64,000 nucleotides of DNA from positions 1 through 64,000 of the IMG/VR virus record IMGVR_UViG_3300046163_000031; one strand, given 5' to 3'. The notes under the pieces were generated by a model that saw only the letters and a program-made list of their open reading frames with translations, was not told the origin of the DNA and did no database searches. Shown one piece after another: positions 31,938-41,564 of this stretch (the first letter of the stretch is position 1; each line of letters starts with the position of its first letter). Position numbers and translations under genes: made by a program. This DNA is from a virus.

Positions 31938-32297
31938 TTATCTAAGAAAATTGTCAATTTCTTTTACAATACCTTTTTTGCCAATATTTTTAGCTAGAAA
32001 TTTACCCATATTATAAAGACTTTTAGCTCCTCCTCCTAGTATTAATCCTAAACTACCTGAGCTTCCTAATCTTTGCTCCATCATCTCTTTAGGAATATCT
32101 TTTAATAAACCTTGCTTATGTTGTTCTTCCGGTGTAATAGGAACACTTTCGTTATTCATTCTATTTCTAGTTAATTCAATTTCAGCTAATCTTTCATTTG
32201 TGCTGTTATCAGATACAAGATTAGATACTTTGTTTAAAATACCATTGCTTTCATCAACCGGGCCTGTTCTTCTTGTTATTAATTCTTCGTCTTCCAT
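31938..32297 (-). CDS. hypothetical late protein
   Basis: This 119-residue protein starts MEDEELITRRTGPVDESNG and ends in a Gly-rich helical part (GSLGLILGGGAKSLYN, then KEIDNFLR). No domain was recognised. It is the last gene of the lysis/internal-virion transcript. A virion role is possible but unsupported. Confidence 0.5.
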   Translation of the reverse strand: MEDEELITRRTGPVDESNGILNKVSNLVSDNSTNERLAEIELTRNRMNNESVPITPEEQHKQGLLKDIPKEMMEQRLGSSGSLGLILGGGAKSLYNMGKFLAKNIGKKGIVKEIDNFLR

Positions 32298-32301
32298 TTT
32301 T

Positions 32302-32787
32302 TTAAAGTTTTGATTTATATTTTCCGTCTGGAAGATATTTTATTATTTTATCTATTGTTTTATTTTTACTATTATCCATATTTGAGTTTCCAAAAGCGCC
32401 AACTACTGAACCTGCAAAATTATTAGTTAAATCTTCAACGCCTTCTAAAAAAGTATCTTTAACACTAGATTTGCCTTTTTTTACAGATGAATAACCAGCT
32501 TTAGCTTCGTGAGCAGCGCCTAAAACATTTGCCCCAAAAGCAGCTAAACCTCTACCCATTATAGAATTACCTAAGCCAAATGGAAGTTTATTTCTTAAAC
32601 TTTCAGTAGTGTATTGAGCAGTTGTAACATGTCTAGGCGCATCGTTATTATCGTTAGCGCCATCGTATCTATTTTTTATGTTAGTTACTGCTTTTTTCTT
32701 AGGGTTACCTAATTCATACGCTAATTTAGACTCTATAGTGCCTGGCGAATTTTTAATCTTTTTAAGTAATTTATAAGGATCTGGCAT
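32302..32787 (-). CDS. hypothetical protein with RH...HE...NN pattern
   Basis: This 161-residue protein contains DAPRHVTTAQYTTE, later LGAAHEAKAG, and DLTNNFAGSVVG. The spaced D-RH, HE and DLxNN motifs resemble the DUF6973 type of domain, for which no activity is established here. It lies two genes downstream of the lysis pair on the same transcript. An enzyme active on cell wall or protein is possible, but unproven. Confidence 0.5.
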   Translation of the reverse strand: MPDPYKLLKKIKNSPGTIESKLAYELGNPKKKAVTNIKNRYDGANDNNDAPRHVTTAQYTTESLRNKLPFGLGNSIMGRGLAAFGANVLGAAHEAKAGYSSVKKGKSSVKDTFLEGVEDLTNNFAGSVVGAFGNSNMDNSKNKTIDKIIKYLPDGKYKSKL

Positions 32788-32789
32788 AA

Positions 32790-33023
32790 TTATTTTTTTG
32801 TTTTTCTACCTGCTCTAGCTTTTCCTTTTATAGCATCTGGTATATCACCAATTTGATCTCCAACTTCTTTTATAGCTTTAGCAACATCTTGAAGTTCTTT
32901 TGCAGTAAGTTTGTATCTTTTTTTAATTTCTTTTACAGTAGCTATAGCTTTTTCATCTATATTAGTTTTGCTCCAAAGTAAATTCCATACGTCAATCCAA
33001 TATTGTTTAGTTAATTTCCACAT
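32790..33023 (-). CDS. small helical basic protein near the holin
   Basis: This 77-residue protein begins MWKLTKQYWIDVWNLLWSKT, with a Trp-rich amphipathic N terminus, then a helical Lys-rich tail with repeated KAIK and KGKARAGR elements. It ends 2 nt before the 161-residue gene starts, and its ATG lies 1 nt after the holin-like stop. It could be a spanin-like or membrane-associated accessory, but no signature supports this. Confidence 0.45.
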   Translation of the reverse strand: MWKLTKQYWIDVWNLLWSKTNIDEKAIATVKEIKKRYKLTAKELQDVAKAIKEVGDQIGDIPDAIKGKARAGRKTKK

Positions 33024-33024
33024 A

Positions 33025-33180
33025 TTATTTATTTTTTTTTAATTTAATCCATTTGTCTATAGTATAACCTATTGTTACTAATAATAATAATACTTTTAAT
33101 CCCATTTCTATATTAGTAAATGTTGTTACTCCTAATGTTGATGCGTTTATAATGTAAAGTTTTATTTGTTGAATATCCAT
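33025..33180 (-). CDS. putative holin, single-TM, next to amidase
   Basis: This 51-residue protein starts MDIQQIKLYIINASTLGV and has one hydrophobic segment (MGLKVLLLLVTIGYTI) followed by a Lys-rich C terminus (DKWIKLKKNK). This short, single-helix, basic-tail profile fits a minimal holin. It follows the amidase endolysin by 4 nt, the typical lysis-cassette position. It is assigned by context and topology; the true holin could instead be the 3-TM protein at 63410. Confidence 0.6.
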   Translation of the reverse strand: MDIQQIKLYIINASTLGVTTFTNIEMGLKVLLLLVTIGYTIDKWIKLKKNK

Positions 33181-33184
33181 TTTT

Positions 33185-33625
33185 TTATATTGAGGCGTTA
33201 GTTATATTACAGTATTCTTTATTGGCATCAAAGCAAGGGCAAGATTTCGATGAAAACTCGTTGTGTCCATGTATTGTAGCATTTGGATGCAGTTTTATTA
33301 ATGTTTTAAGCAATAGTAATAAGCTTTCTTTTTGTTCAGATGTTCTAGTATCTTTAGCTATCCATTTTCCATTAGAACCACGTTCTGATTCAACGCCTCC
33401 AATATAACAAATTCCTATTGATCCTTTATTGTGGTTTTTAACATGAGCTCCTTGTTCATATATATTTCTACCATACTCAATTGTACCGTCTAATAATACA
33501 ACATAGTGATAACCTATACCTTTCCAGCCTCTTTTTAAATGCCACCGGTTTATTTCAGCTGCATCTAAATTTCTGCCTTCTTGTGTAGCAGAGCAATGTA
33601 CTATTATTTTGTTTATTTCTCTCAT
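33185..33625 (-). CDS. N-acetylmuramoyl-L-alanine amidase (endolysin)
   Basis: This 146-residue Amidase_2-type endolysin resembles T7 lysozyme. Zinc-ligand candidates are H10 (IIVHCSAT), H121 (HGHNEF) and C131 (CPCFD). GWKGIGYHYVV contains the conserved Tyr. It cuts the amide between muramic acid and L-Ala in peptidoglycan. There is no signal peptide, so holin-dependent release is expected. It lies 1 nt after the stop of the giant virion protein. Confidence 0.9.
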   Translation of the reverse strand: MREINKIIVHCSATQEGRNLDAAEINRWHLKRGWKGIGYHYVVLLDGTIEYGRNIYEQGAHVKNHNKGSIGICYIGGVESERGSNGKWIAKDTRTSEQKESLLLLLKTLIKLHPNATIHGHNEFSSKSCPCFDANKEYCNITNASI

Positions 33626-33626
33626 T

Positions 33627-36600
33627 TTAAAATTCTATTTTATCAAACTTTAATGAATCACCAAAATTTATTGTGTCAAAATTAAGGCCATCACTAGATT
33701 TTTTGTTATTGCCATCTTCTATACCTAAGTTCCATTTACTATAACCAGCTAGCATAGCTAGTCTTTGCCAAGTTTCGTATTGAGTATTCATAGCGTCTTT
33801 TAGGTTTTCTGATTTTATATATAATCTATCTAAAGGTAAATTTATAGCCGCCGAGGTAATAGATGCTCCTGCTTGAAGATAATATTTGTTATCTAAACTC
33901 CAACCTAAATATTCTGCCTCTTGTTTATTGTATTGAATAGATTCCCAGCCTTTCATTAATTTTCTTGCTTTTATACCAACCGGAGGTGAAACGTTTAAAG
34001 CTTCAACAAGTAGTTTTCCACTTTTATATCTACCTTTAGGATCAGCGTTTAATTCTATAGCTTTAGATACAACATTTTTAACTGCTGCAACAAATGCTCC
34101 TTTTAAACCAGAACCTCTAAGAAGAGTATCCATAGCTCCATTTACAGCTCTATACTTACCTGTATCATATTTTCCTTTCTCATCTGCATACTCATCATCA
34201 TCTAGCCACATTCCAAACAACGCATTTTGTAAAAAGTTAAACACCATGTTTTGCAAAGCAGCATAATAAGTTATTTTAGCTATATTATTTCTCCAGTCAC
34301 CTCTTCCTTTTGCTAAATCAACAACTGAATTTTTTATTATTCTTCCATATTGAAGCGGCGTGTTTTGAAAAGCCAAAATTAATCTACCTTGTATTGAGGC
34401 TTGAGTTTGAGATATTTTAGAAGGATCAGCAGATTGTTGACTTATTTCAGCTGCTTCGTAAAATTCTCTCATTGCTTGTGATTCAGCAGCGTCAATTTCT
34501 ACACCTTGTTTAACTAAAGATTTTATTCTATTTCTATAAAAACTAGAACCACCAAGTGCTATTGCAAAACTATCAGCAAATCTAGTAGGCATAAAACCTT
34601 TCTTTAAAACCCAAGCTATAGCAGCTTTTGTTTTACCTGCAAATGTTTTGTTTCTAGGATCATTAACAACATCAATAAGTTCTGCTTCTTGAATATCACT
34701 AAGCATTCCTTCTCTTCTATTTGACAAGTAAGCTGATTTCCAAAGGGTAGTAAAATCACTCCAAAACTGTTTTTGATTAATAAAAGTTTTAGCAGCTGCA
34801 AACACATTGTTATCTGTAGTATTTATAAAGTTAGTTGCAGAGATTGTTTGTAATAAAGCAGATCTCATATTAAAGAACATTGTAACACCAACAGATCCAT
34901 TTAACCAATTAACAAAAGCGCTCTGTTCTTTTGGTTTGTTTTTACCAGTTTGCATTCTTTTTGTAATATCTTTAAGAGCTGTAACAAAATCCGCACCTAA
35001 AGCAGCTTCTAGTTTATATAAGTTTTCTTTATCAAATATTAATTCCTTGTTTTGAATCCATCTTGATAAAAACTTTTCTCTATTAGAAAAATTAAGTATA
35101 TCTTGTATATCACTTAATACATTTCCTGAACTCCAACCTTTACTTGGTTCTATCCAGTTATTTTTCATTTTAGATATTTTTTCAAGATCTAGCGCGAAGC
35201 TTTTTAGTTTTGAGTTTTTTCTAATTATGTTACTTAAAAACATTATATCTTTACTATCTAAACCTGGTATTTCAATTCTATTTCTTTTCCAAAGATAAAC
35301 TCTTAAAGCAGTGTCTAATGAAAAACCACTGTACCCAGAATCTTCTGCTAATAGTTTTTTTATTCCTTTGTTTTTCTTTAATAGGTTTTTAAAATCTCTA
35401 TGTGCAACATTTTTAGCTTCAACCATATTCAACATACCCTCAGAATAAGGTTTTATTAAGTTATCGTTTAACCATTTTAATTGTTTTTCTCCTTTTTTAC
35501 CTTTACCAGAGGCTATCATATACATAAGACCTAAAAAATCTGAATCACCAGGTGGAAGCCACACGTTATTACCCCCAACAAGTTTACCTAAAATTCTACC
35601 TCTTTCTTCAGAAAAAACCTCGTCTACATTTATATTGTAGTTTTCTTCAATTATTTCATTTAACCCTTTTGAAAGGTTATTACTGTATTCGTTTCTTTCG
35701 TTATTTAAACTAAATTTAATATCACCTGTTTCTATAACATTTCTAGACATTTTACCTTTCCAATTAGCGTTGTTTTTAAAGTAAAAATCATTATAACCTT
35801 GAGATATTTTATCTATTAAATAATAAGAAATAGCTTTGTCATTCATGTTACCTAAATCAGGAACATTAAATTTAATAGCTTTTTTATTAAACTTTATAGT
35901 TTTTCTAGTTGCATCATCTATAGTTTCAGCCATAAACAATTGATCATTAACATCAGCTGTAGAAGATAAGTAATCAGATCCTTTAGCGTTATTCAAAGAG
36001 CCGTTATCTAAAGTAAATCTTTCTCTAAATTCTTTGTTAGAGTTTCTTTTTATATCTTTTATAGACTGCTTAAACTGCTTGTTTGTTAAAGTAAATTCAT
36101 CAAAAACAATTCCTTGTTCATTTGCTTCATTAACTTCGTAATTAAATCTTGATCTAAACATGTTAGCTAATCTTCCATACAATCTAGTTCTAGACTTAGC
36201 TTCAGAATCAAAAGTTATATTTTTTATATTAAACTTATTTACAGCTTCTAATAATCCATTAGCTACAATACTCATTACTTTAAAAGAATCACCAGTTCCT
36301 GATATTTCTGTTGATGGTATTGTTCCTGTAATAGTTTCTCCAAACCTATCAAAAGTTACATCTTTCATTAACGCAAATTGAAACTCATAATTGTCTTTTC
36401 CTTTAGGCATTAAGTTAAGTAAATAAGTTTTACCGTTAACAACAAAAGAAGCGTTATACATTTGATCTGAGTTTGGATCTCCAGGTATCATACTACTATC
36501 AGACCATTTTAAATCTGCTTTAGTATTTAAACTAAATTTAACACTAGGTGATTTACCTCTAGCTAAGTTGTTTAAAACTTTGTTTCTTATATTTGTGTTT

Positions 36601-39600
36601 TTAAGATCTCGGTATAAATCAACATTTCTTTTAGATAATTGTTCTAAAAAAGCATCATCTCTTATTGCGTTTCTAGCTTCTTGCAAAACAAGAACATCTC
36701 CAAACAATTCCATCAAAGCTGTTCTTCTGTCAAAATAAGCAGTAGCCCATAGTGTTTTACCTGTTCTACCTTGCTCCACAGGGTCAAAGCTATTTAATAG
36801 TTTTTGCTTATTGTTTTTAGCTAGCTTGTCTATTATTCTAGTGGCTTCATCTAAACCAAAATAGTTTTGTAAAAAACTAGCAACATTTAAGTTTTTAATT
36901 TTTCTAGGTTTTCCCTGATTATCAGAATCTTTAAGTCTTGGTGGTAATTTTTTTATTGCGTAAGTAGACTCACCTGTTACTGGATCAATAGGATTGTTTA
37001 TAACATCAAATATTAATTTCCAATTATCAAACATAAAACTTTCTAATGAAGAAGAATTTTTAAAAGTCATTCTTCTTGTTAGTGTTTGTGATAATATAGC
37101 TAATTTTTCTTTAAAGTTTTTAAAGTCTAGATTTTCAATGTTACGAGAGTTTAATATTTCTCTTTTAACTTCAGCTACTATAATTTTAGCAGGACTAACT
37201 AACTCAGAATAAGCTTCATATGTTTTAACCATTCCGCCAGACCCTAGACTGTATGTTTTAAAAGACTTTAATTCTTTTAATTCTTTAGCTTCAGCGTTTG
37301 TTAAGCTTTGCTTGTTTTCTAGTTCTAAACCTCTTTTTAAATCTCTTTTTTGTCTTTCTAGTTCAGCTCTTTCTTTAGGGTCAGAAACCGTTGCTAGTCT
37401 TCTGTTAACAGCTATACCAGGGTCATTTGCATCTAGAGCAAAATCACCACCAACTGGTATACCTTGTATCTCTATAGGTTTTCCATCTACATCTGTAAAG
37501 CCAAAATTAGGATCTTTAAGCAGTTCAATTAATTGATCTTGATCTTTTTCATAAGATTGTTTTTCCTGCTCTAAAACATCATTATCTACGTCTAAAATAG
37601 ATGCTGTTATTCTGTCATCTATATCAGTTGTGTATTTTTGTGAAGTAACGCTACCTGTTTTAAGCGCTGCTTTCATTTTATTTCTAAGTTGAGAATTTAT
37701 CCAACCATTTAAATTGTCATTTTGAGTTATAAGTTCTCCTTTTTTGTTTTTATAACCTTTTTCGTCTAATTTATTTAAAGTGTTGTTTATTTCATTAGAA
37801 CTTAAGTTATCATCTTGTAACTCTTTTCTTTTGTTTTCTCTAAGATTTAAAAATTCTTTATTAAAATTTCTTATATGAGGTAATAAAGCTATTTGAGTTT
37901 CTTGCAACATGTCTTCAGCACTGTAATCAGGTAGAGATCCGTATAATGTTTGAGCTTTAGAAAGTATTGGTGTTTCATATTGCTCTAATATTTCATAGAA
38001 AACTATATCATCAGGTGCTATGTTTGCCCATTTGTTTTTATTATATTTAGAGTTTATAGTATTTTTAAACTCATCAGCATTAGACCTAGAAGTTGTTTTT
38101 AATGCAAATTTTTCATCAAAAGTATAATTATCTTGACTAACAGGTTCTTTAACCGGCTTTGGTTTTGAAACTTTCTTTTCATCAAGAAGTTCATTAGTTT
38201 CTTTTTTTAAAGCTTTTTTATCTACTTTAGCACCTTTTGTTCCTAATTTTTTAAATGCCTTATTTTTATCTAAAGACATAACTCTATTGTTCATAGATTT
38301 ATTGTAGTCTTTTATAAAATTATAAACATCTCTACCTGAACCAAATTTAACATCTCTAACACCTAGAAATTGTAAAACCTGTCTAAATACATCTGCTAAT
38401 TTAGTAAAAACATCTTCATTATATGTAACAGCGCCAACATCTATAGCTTCAGAATAAAGAGTTAAAACTTCTTCCCACTGTTTACCTAGTTCTGTTGATA
38501 CTTTATTATTATATTCGGACTTTGTTATTGTTCCAGCTTTTAAATCTGCTTCAATTCCAGCAATACTATTTTTATAATAATTTATATAACCAGTAAAGTC
38601 TTTTAAAAACTTAGCAGGCAAAGCGGTTAATTTAGAATCATTAGCAGAAAGTCTTTCTTGTATTTTAAGTATTTCACCTAATAAAGATTTACCTAATAAT
38701 ATAGCGGCTTCAGGATCATTTTTTATTGTCTCATAAATTAAGCCATGTAAAAACTCGTGTTGTTTAACCCCTATTCTTCCACCTTTAGCGGCTTTGTCAT
38801 TGTTTATTAAAACAATTTTTTTACCATCAAAATCTATTATACTTCCGTATTGTTGTGAAGTAAAATCTGCTTTTTCAGGAGTGTAGTTTAATTCGTTTAT
38901 TAAAAAATCTTTAGCTTCTTGAACAGAGTTAACTTCTTTCCATTCAGTATTAGTTATAATACCTTTTTTTATCGCAGCAGTTATTATTCCTGATTTTCTA
39001 GCAGTTAAGTCATTATAATATACTCTTTGTATTTTCTCATCTAAAGCTTTTATTCTTTCGTCTGTAGCTGCATTAAAAGATTTGTCCTCTGTTTTACGTT
39101 GATTTCTTAGTTTACCAACTTCGTTAAGATCACCTAGTATTTCTTCAGCAGCTTGAGCGCTTATGTCGGTAGGCATTCTATTTATGTTGTTATTAAAAGC
39201 CTCTATTTCTTGTAAAACCTGATCTGCTTCTTCTTGAGTATATATACCCTGATTAACTTGATCTGCTAATATTTTTTTAACTTTCTTTTTCTTATAAGAT
39301 AACAAACTTAAGTTGTTAAATCTATCTACAGCACCCATACCTAGTAATTGCCTAGCTGATTTTTTAGCACCTTTTACAGCTACCCCAGCGCCAGGCATTA
39401 TTGCACCAGCAAAAAACGAAAGCACAGTAGTGTCTATAAAATCTTGCATAGACATAGTATCTTTCATTATTTTTTTACCAGCGGATTCATTTACTTGTTT
39501 ATTAACAACAAATGTTTCACCTGACTGCTGTATGTTTTCTTGAAAAACTTCTTTAATACCTTCACCACTTAAATTAAAAAGAGTTTTAGCGCCTGACGCT

Positions 39601-41558
39601 AACTTTTGCCCAAAGCTTCTAAAACCACCTTTAACGTATGCTTCTAAAGATTCTTTTATGTATTCGTTTTTTATTTTACCAAAAATAGCATCCGTTGCTT
39701 TTGTTTGAGGCGATATAGGAGCTGTTAAAGCATATAATATACCTGTTTGTATAGAAGCTATAGAAGCTAATTGACTAGCCTCTTGATCATTTATACCAGC
39801 TTGTCTAGCTTGCTTTAATGTTTCTTCATATCCTCTAGAAAAACCTAAAGTACTTTGACCTATTATAGCATCAGCCATATTTTTTTTAATAGGCACTGAT
39901 TTTAAAAAACTTCTTGTTTTTCCTAAAACACCTAATCCTTTAGTAAAACCACCAACTGCCCTTATACCATTACCCATTCCTCTTGTTAAGGCTATTTGAA
40001 AAAACAAATCACCTATAACGTTAGCACCAGCGTCAAAAGCACCTAGTACACTAAAAGAAGATACTTTTCTATTTCCTTTTCTAGCTTTAGTTCTTATATT
40101 ATCTTGTTGTTCTTGTGTTAAAAAAGGAGTTGCATTTAATTTATTAGTTGTGTCTATTATTTGGTTATTAGAATCTATAACATATTCAATGTTAGTTTCG
40201 GGATCTAAATATCCATAACCTATAGCACTGACGTATCTACCAAAAGTATTGTATTTAGTACCAACAACACCTATTTCTTCTAGAGCTAATTCCGTTCTTA
40301 TACTTTCTGAAACACCTTCAAAAAAGTCACCAGGCAATAAACCATATGCACTTGCGCTAAAACTTTCTATAGCGCCACTCAGCCCGTTCCAACCTTCACC
40401 TGCTAGATTTAATAAAAATTTACCAGCACCAATATTACCGCCATCTTCCAGTAGTTTTTGATACTCTATTTGGTTTTTTTCGTCTTGTTCTTCTAGTTTT
40501 ACAGATATTAATGGAAATTCTTGTTTTATTAAGTTTTCATAATCTTGTAATAAAACATTTTCATTGGAAATATTAAACTTTTTATTTATAGTCTTTGGAT
40601 CAATACCAGTTTGTTTTTCATACATCAACTGTTGTTGCTTTATATCTCTCTGAAGTTGATCGTTAACATATAAGTTTAAGTACTGTAGTTTTTTTGCTTC
40701 AAGAGCTAGTTCTGGTTTATAATAATTACCATAATTTCTCTTATCCATGTCTAACTCTAGAAATCTTTTTAAATCTTTATCATAACCTTTAGCTTGTAAA
40801 AAACCTCCAAAATCTCTAGTGTTTATATTTCTACTTGAAAGAGCATCATTGTCGTACATTTCATCAACAAAAGAAGTTCCTTGACCTAGCATTTCAGCTA
40901 GTTCTGGAGAATACATTTTCATTCCTTCGTTTACCTGCTCGTTTTCAGCAACATATGAGTCTTCATATATATAAGGTTGATTTAATTTTCTTAAATCAAT
41001 GTAACTGTCTATCTCGCTATCACTTTTAGACTGAAAAGCACTTATTTTTCTTCTAGCTCTGTTTTTTTCATCATCACTTACTAGTTGCAATACCGATATA
41101 GCTTCAGGACTTTCTTTATAACCAGCTATAATTAAATCATCTTCAGTTATAAAATTATTATCTACAGCTGCCTGTATGTTGTCATCATCAAAAAAAGGTT
41201 GAGAAGTCACGCTGTCTCCATATCTTTCAGTAGGTAATAAATCTTTTTCATTATACTTACCAAACTGATTCTGTAAAGCGCCTCTAATATTGCTACTTTG
41301 TTGTGTTATACTTTCTGGTAAACCATATAGATCTTCTTGACTACCTGTTGGTGAGTCCAAAGAAATAGTTTCCGAAACTAATTCCGTATCTTCTTGAGGT
41401 GCGAACATGTTGTTCTGAGGCGTTGCATTTGCACCCGCTGCATTGCCCCCAGCTTTTTTTGTAGCTCCAGGATTATTTGATAACCACATTACTATTTGAT
41501 TTTCAGGATATCCAGTAAGATCTACTTCTTCTCCGCTTGGTAAGATATATATTTCCAT
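33627..41558 (-). CDS. 2643-residue giant internal virion protein with HEFLH motif
   Basis: The N terminus (LPSGEEVDLTGYPENQIVMW) resembles a short domain found in large marine-phage virion proteins. HEFLH at about residues 934-938 (38745-38759) is a zinc-peptidase motif, preceded by GRIGVKQ. Near residue 1200 a helical DMLQETQIALLPHIRNFN segment looks like a sigma-type region 2. Long coiled-coil and polar stretches follow. The C terminus (NLPLDRLYIKSENL, then QRLAMLAGYSKW) resembles other giant injected proteins. The size and position among internal-virion genes suggest a DNA-injection protein. Function is inferred. Confidence 0.75.
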   Translation of the reverse strand: MEIYILPSGEEVDLTGYPENQIVMWLSNNPGATKKAGGNAAGANATPQNNMFAPQEDTELVSETISLDSPTGSQEDLYGLPESITQQSSNIRGALQNQFGKYNEKDLLPTERYGDSVTSQPFFDDDNIQAAVDNNFITEDDLIIAGYKESPEAISVLQLVSDDEKNRARRKISAFQSKSDSEIDSYIDLRKLNQPYIYEDSYVAENEQVNEGMKMYSPELAEMLGQGTSFVDEMYDNDALSSRNINTRDFGGFLQAKGYDKDLKRFLELDMDKRNYGNYYKPELALEAKKLQYLNLYVNDQLQRDIKQQQLMYEKQTGIDPKTINKKFNISNENVLLQDYENLIKQEFPLISVKLEEQDEKNQIEYQKLLEDGGNIGAGKFLLNLAGEGWNGLSGAIESFSASAYGLLPGDFFEGVSESIRTELALEEIGVVGTKYNTFGRYVSAIGYGYLDPETNIEYVIDSNNQIIDTTNKLNATPFLTQEQQDNIRTKARKGNRKVSSFSVLGAFDAGANVIGDLFFQIALTRGMGNGIRAVGGFTKGLGVLGKTRSFLKSVPIKKNMADAIIGQSTLGFSRGYEETLKQARQAGINDQEASQLASIASIQTGILYALTAPISPQTKATDAIFGKIKNEYIKESLEAYVKGGFRSFGQKLASGAKTLFNLSGEGIKEVFQENIQQSGETFVVNKQVNESAGKKIMKDTMSMQDFIDTTVLSFFAGAIMPGAGVAVKGAKKSARQLLGMGAVDRFNNLSLLSYKKKKVKKILADQVNQGIYTQEEADQVLQEIEAFNNNINRMPTDISAQAAEEILGDLNEVGKLRNQRKTEDKSFNAATDERIKALDEKIQRVYYNDLTARKSGIITAAIKKGIITNTEWKEVNSVQEAKDFLINELNYTPEKADFTSQQYGSIIDFDGKKIVLINNDKAAKGGRIGVKQHEFLHGLIYETIKNDPEAAILLGKSLLGEILKIQERLSANDSKLTALPAKFLKDFTGYINYYKNSIAGIEADLKAGTITKSEYNNKVSTELGKQWEEVLTLYSEAIDVGAVTYNEDVFTKLADVFRQVLQFLGVRDVKFGSGRDVYNFIKDYNKSMNNRVMSLDKNKAFKKLGTKGAKVDKKALKKETNELLDEKKVSKPKPVKEPVSQDNYTFDEKFALKTTSRSNADEFKNTINSKYNKNKWANIAPDDIVFYEILEQYETPILSKAQTLYGSLPDYSAEDMLQETQIALLPHIRNFNKEFLNLRENKRKELQDDNLSSNEINNTLNKLDEKGYKNKKGELITQNDNLNGWINSQLRNKMKAALKTGSVTSQKYTTDIDDRITASILDVDNDVLEQEKQSYEKDQDQLIELLKDPNFGFTDVDGKPIEIQGIPVGGDFALDANDPGIAVNRRLATVSDPKERAELERQKRDLKRGLELENKQSLTNAEAKELKELKSFKTYSLGSGGMVKTYEAYSELVSPAKIIVAEVKREILNSRNIENLDFKNFKEKLAILSQTLTRRMTFKNSSSLESFMFDNWKLIFDVINNPIDPVTGESTYAIKKLPPRLKDSDNQGKPRKIKNLNVASFLQNYFGLDEATRIIDKLAKNNKQKLLNSFDPVEQGRTGKTLWATAYFDRRTALMELFGDVLVLQEARNAIRDDAFLEQLSKRNVDLYRDLKNTNIRNKVLNNLARGKSPSVKFSLNTKADLKWSDSSMIPGDPNSDQMYNASFVVNGKTYLLNLMPKGKDNYEFQFALMKDVTFDRFGETITGTIPSTEISGTGDSFKVMSIVANGLLEAVNKFNIKNITFDSEAKSRTRLYGRLANMFRSRFNYEVNEANEQGIVFDEFTLTNKQFKQSIKDIKRNSNKEFRERFTLDNGSLNNAKGSDYLSSTADVNDQLFMAETIDDATRKTIKFNKKAIKFNVPDLGNMNDKAISYYLIDKISQGYNDFYFKNNANWKGKMSRNVIETGDIKFSLNNERNEYSNNLSKGLNEIIEENYNINVDEVFSEERGRILGKLVGGNNVWLPPGDSDFLGLMYMIASGKGKKGEKQLKWLNDNLIKPYSEGMLNMVEAKNVAHRDFKNLLKKNKGIKKLLAEDSGYSGFSLDTALRVYLWKRNRIEIPGLDSKDIMFLSNIIRKNSKLKSFALDLEKISKMKNNWIEPSKGWSSGNVLSDIQDILNFSNREKFLSRWIQNKELIFDKENLYKLEAALGADFVTALKDITKRMQTGKNKPKEQSAFVNWLNGSVGVTMFFNMRSALLQTISATNFINTTDNNVFAAAKTFINQKQFWSDFTTLWKSAYLSNRREGMLSDIQEAELIDVVNDPRNKTFAGKTKAAIAWVLKKGFMPTRFADSFAIALGGSSFYRNRIKSLVKQGVEIDAAESQAMREFYEAAEISQQSADPSKISQTQASIQGRLILAFQNTPLQYGRIIKNSVVDLAKGRGDWRNNIAKITYYAALQNMVFNFLQNALFGMWLDDDEYADEKGKYDTGKYRAVNGAMDTLLRGSGLKGAFVAAVKNVVSKAIELNADPKGRYKSGKLLVEALNVSPPVGIKARKLMKGWESIQYNKQEAEYLGWSLDNKYYLQAGASITSAAINLPLDRLYIKSENLKDAMNTQYETWQRLAMLAGYSKWNLGIEDGNNKKSSDGLNFDTINFGDSLKFDKIEF

Positions 41559-41564
41559 GTTTTA

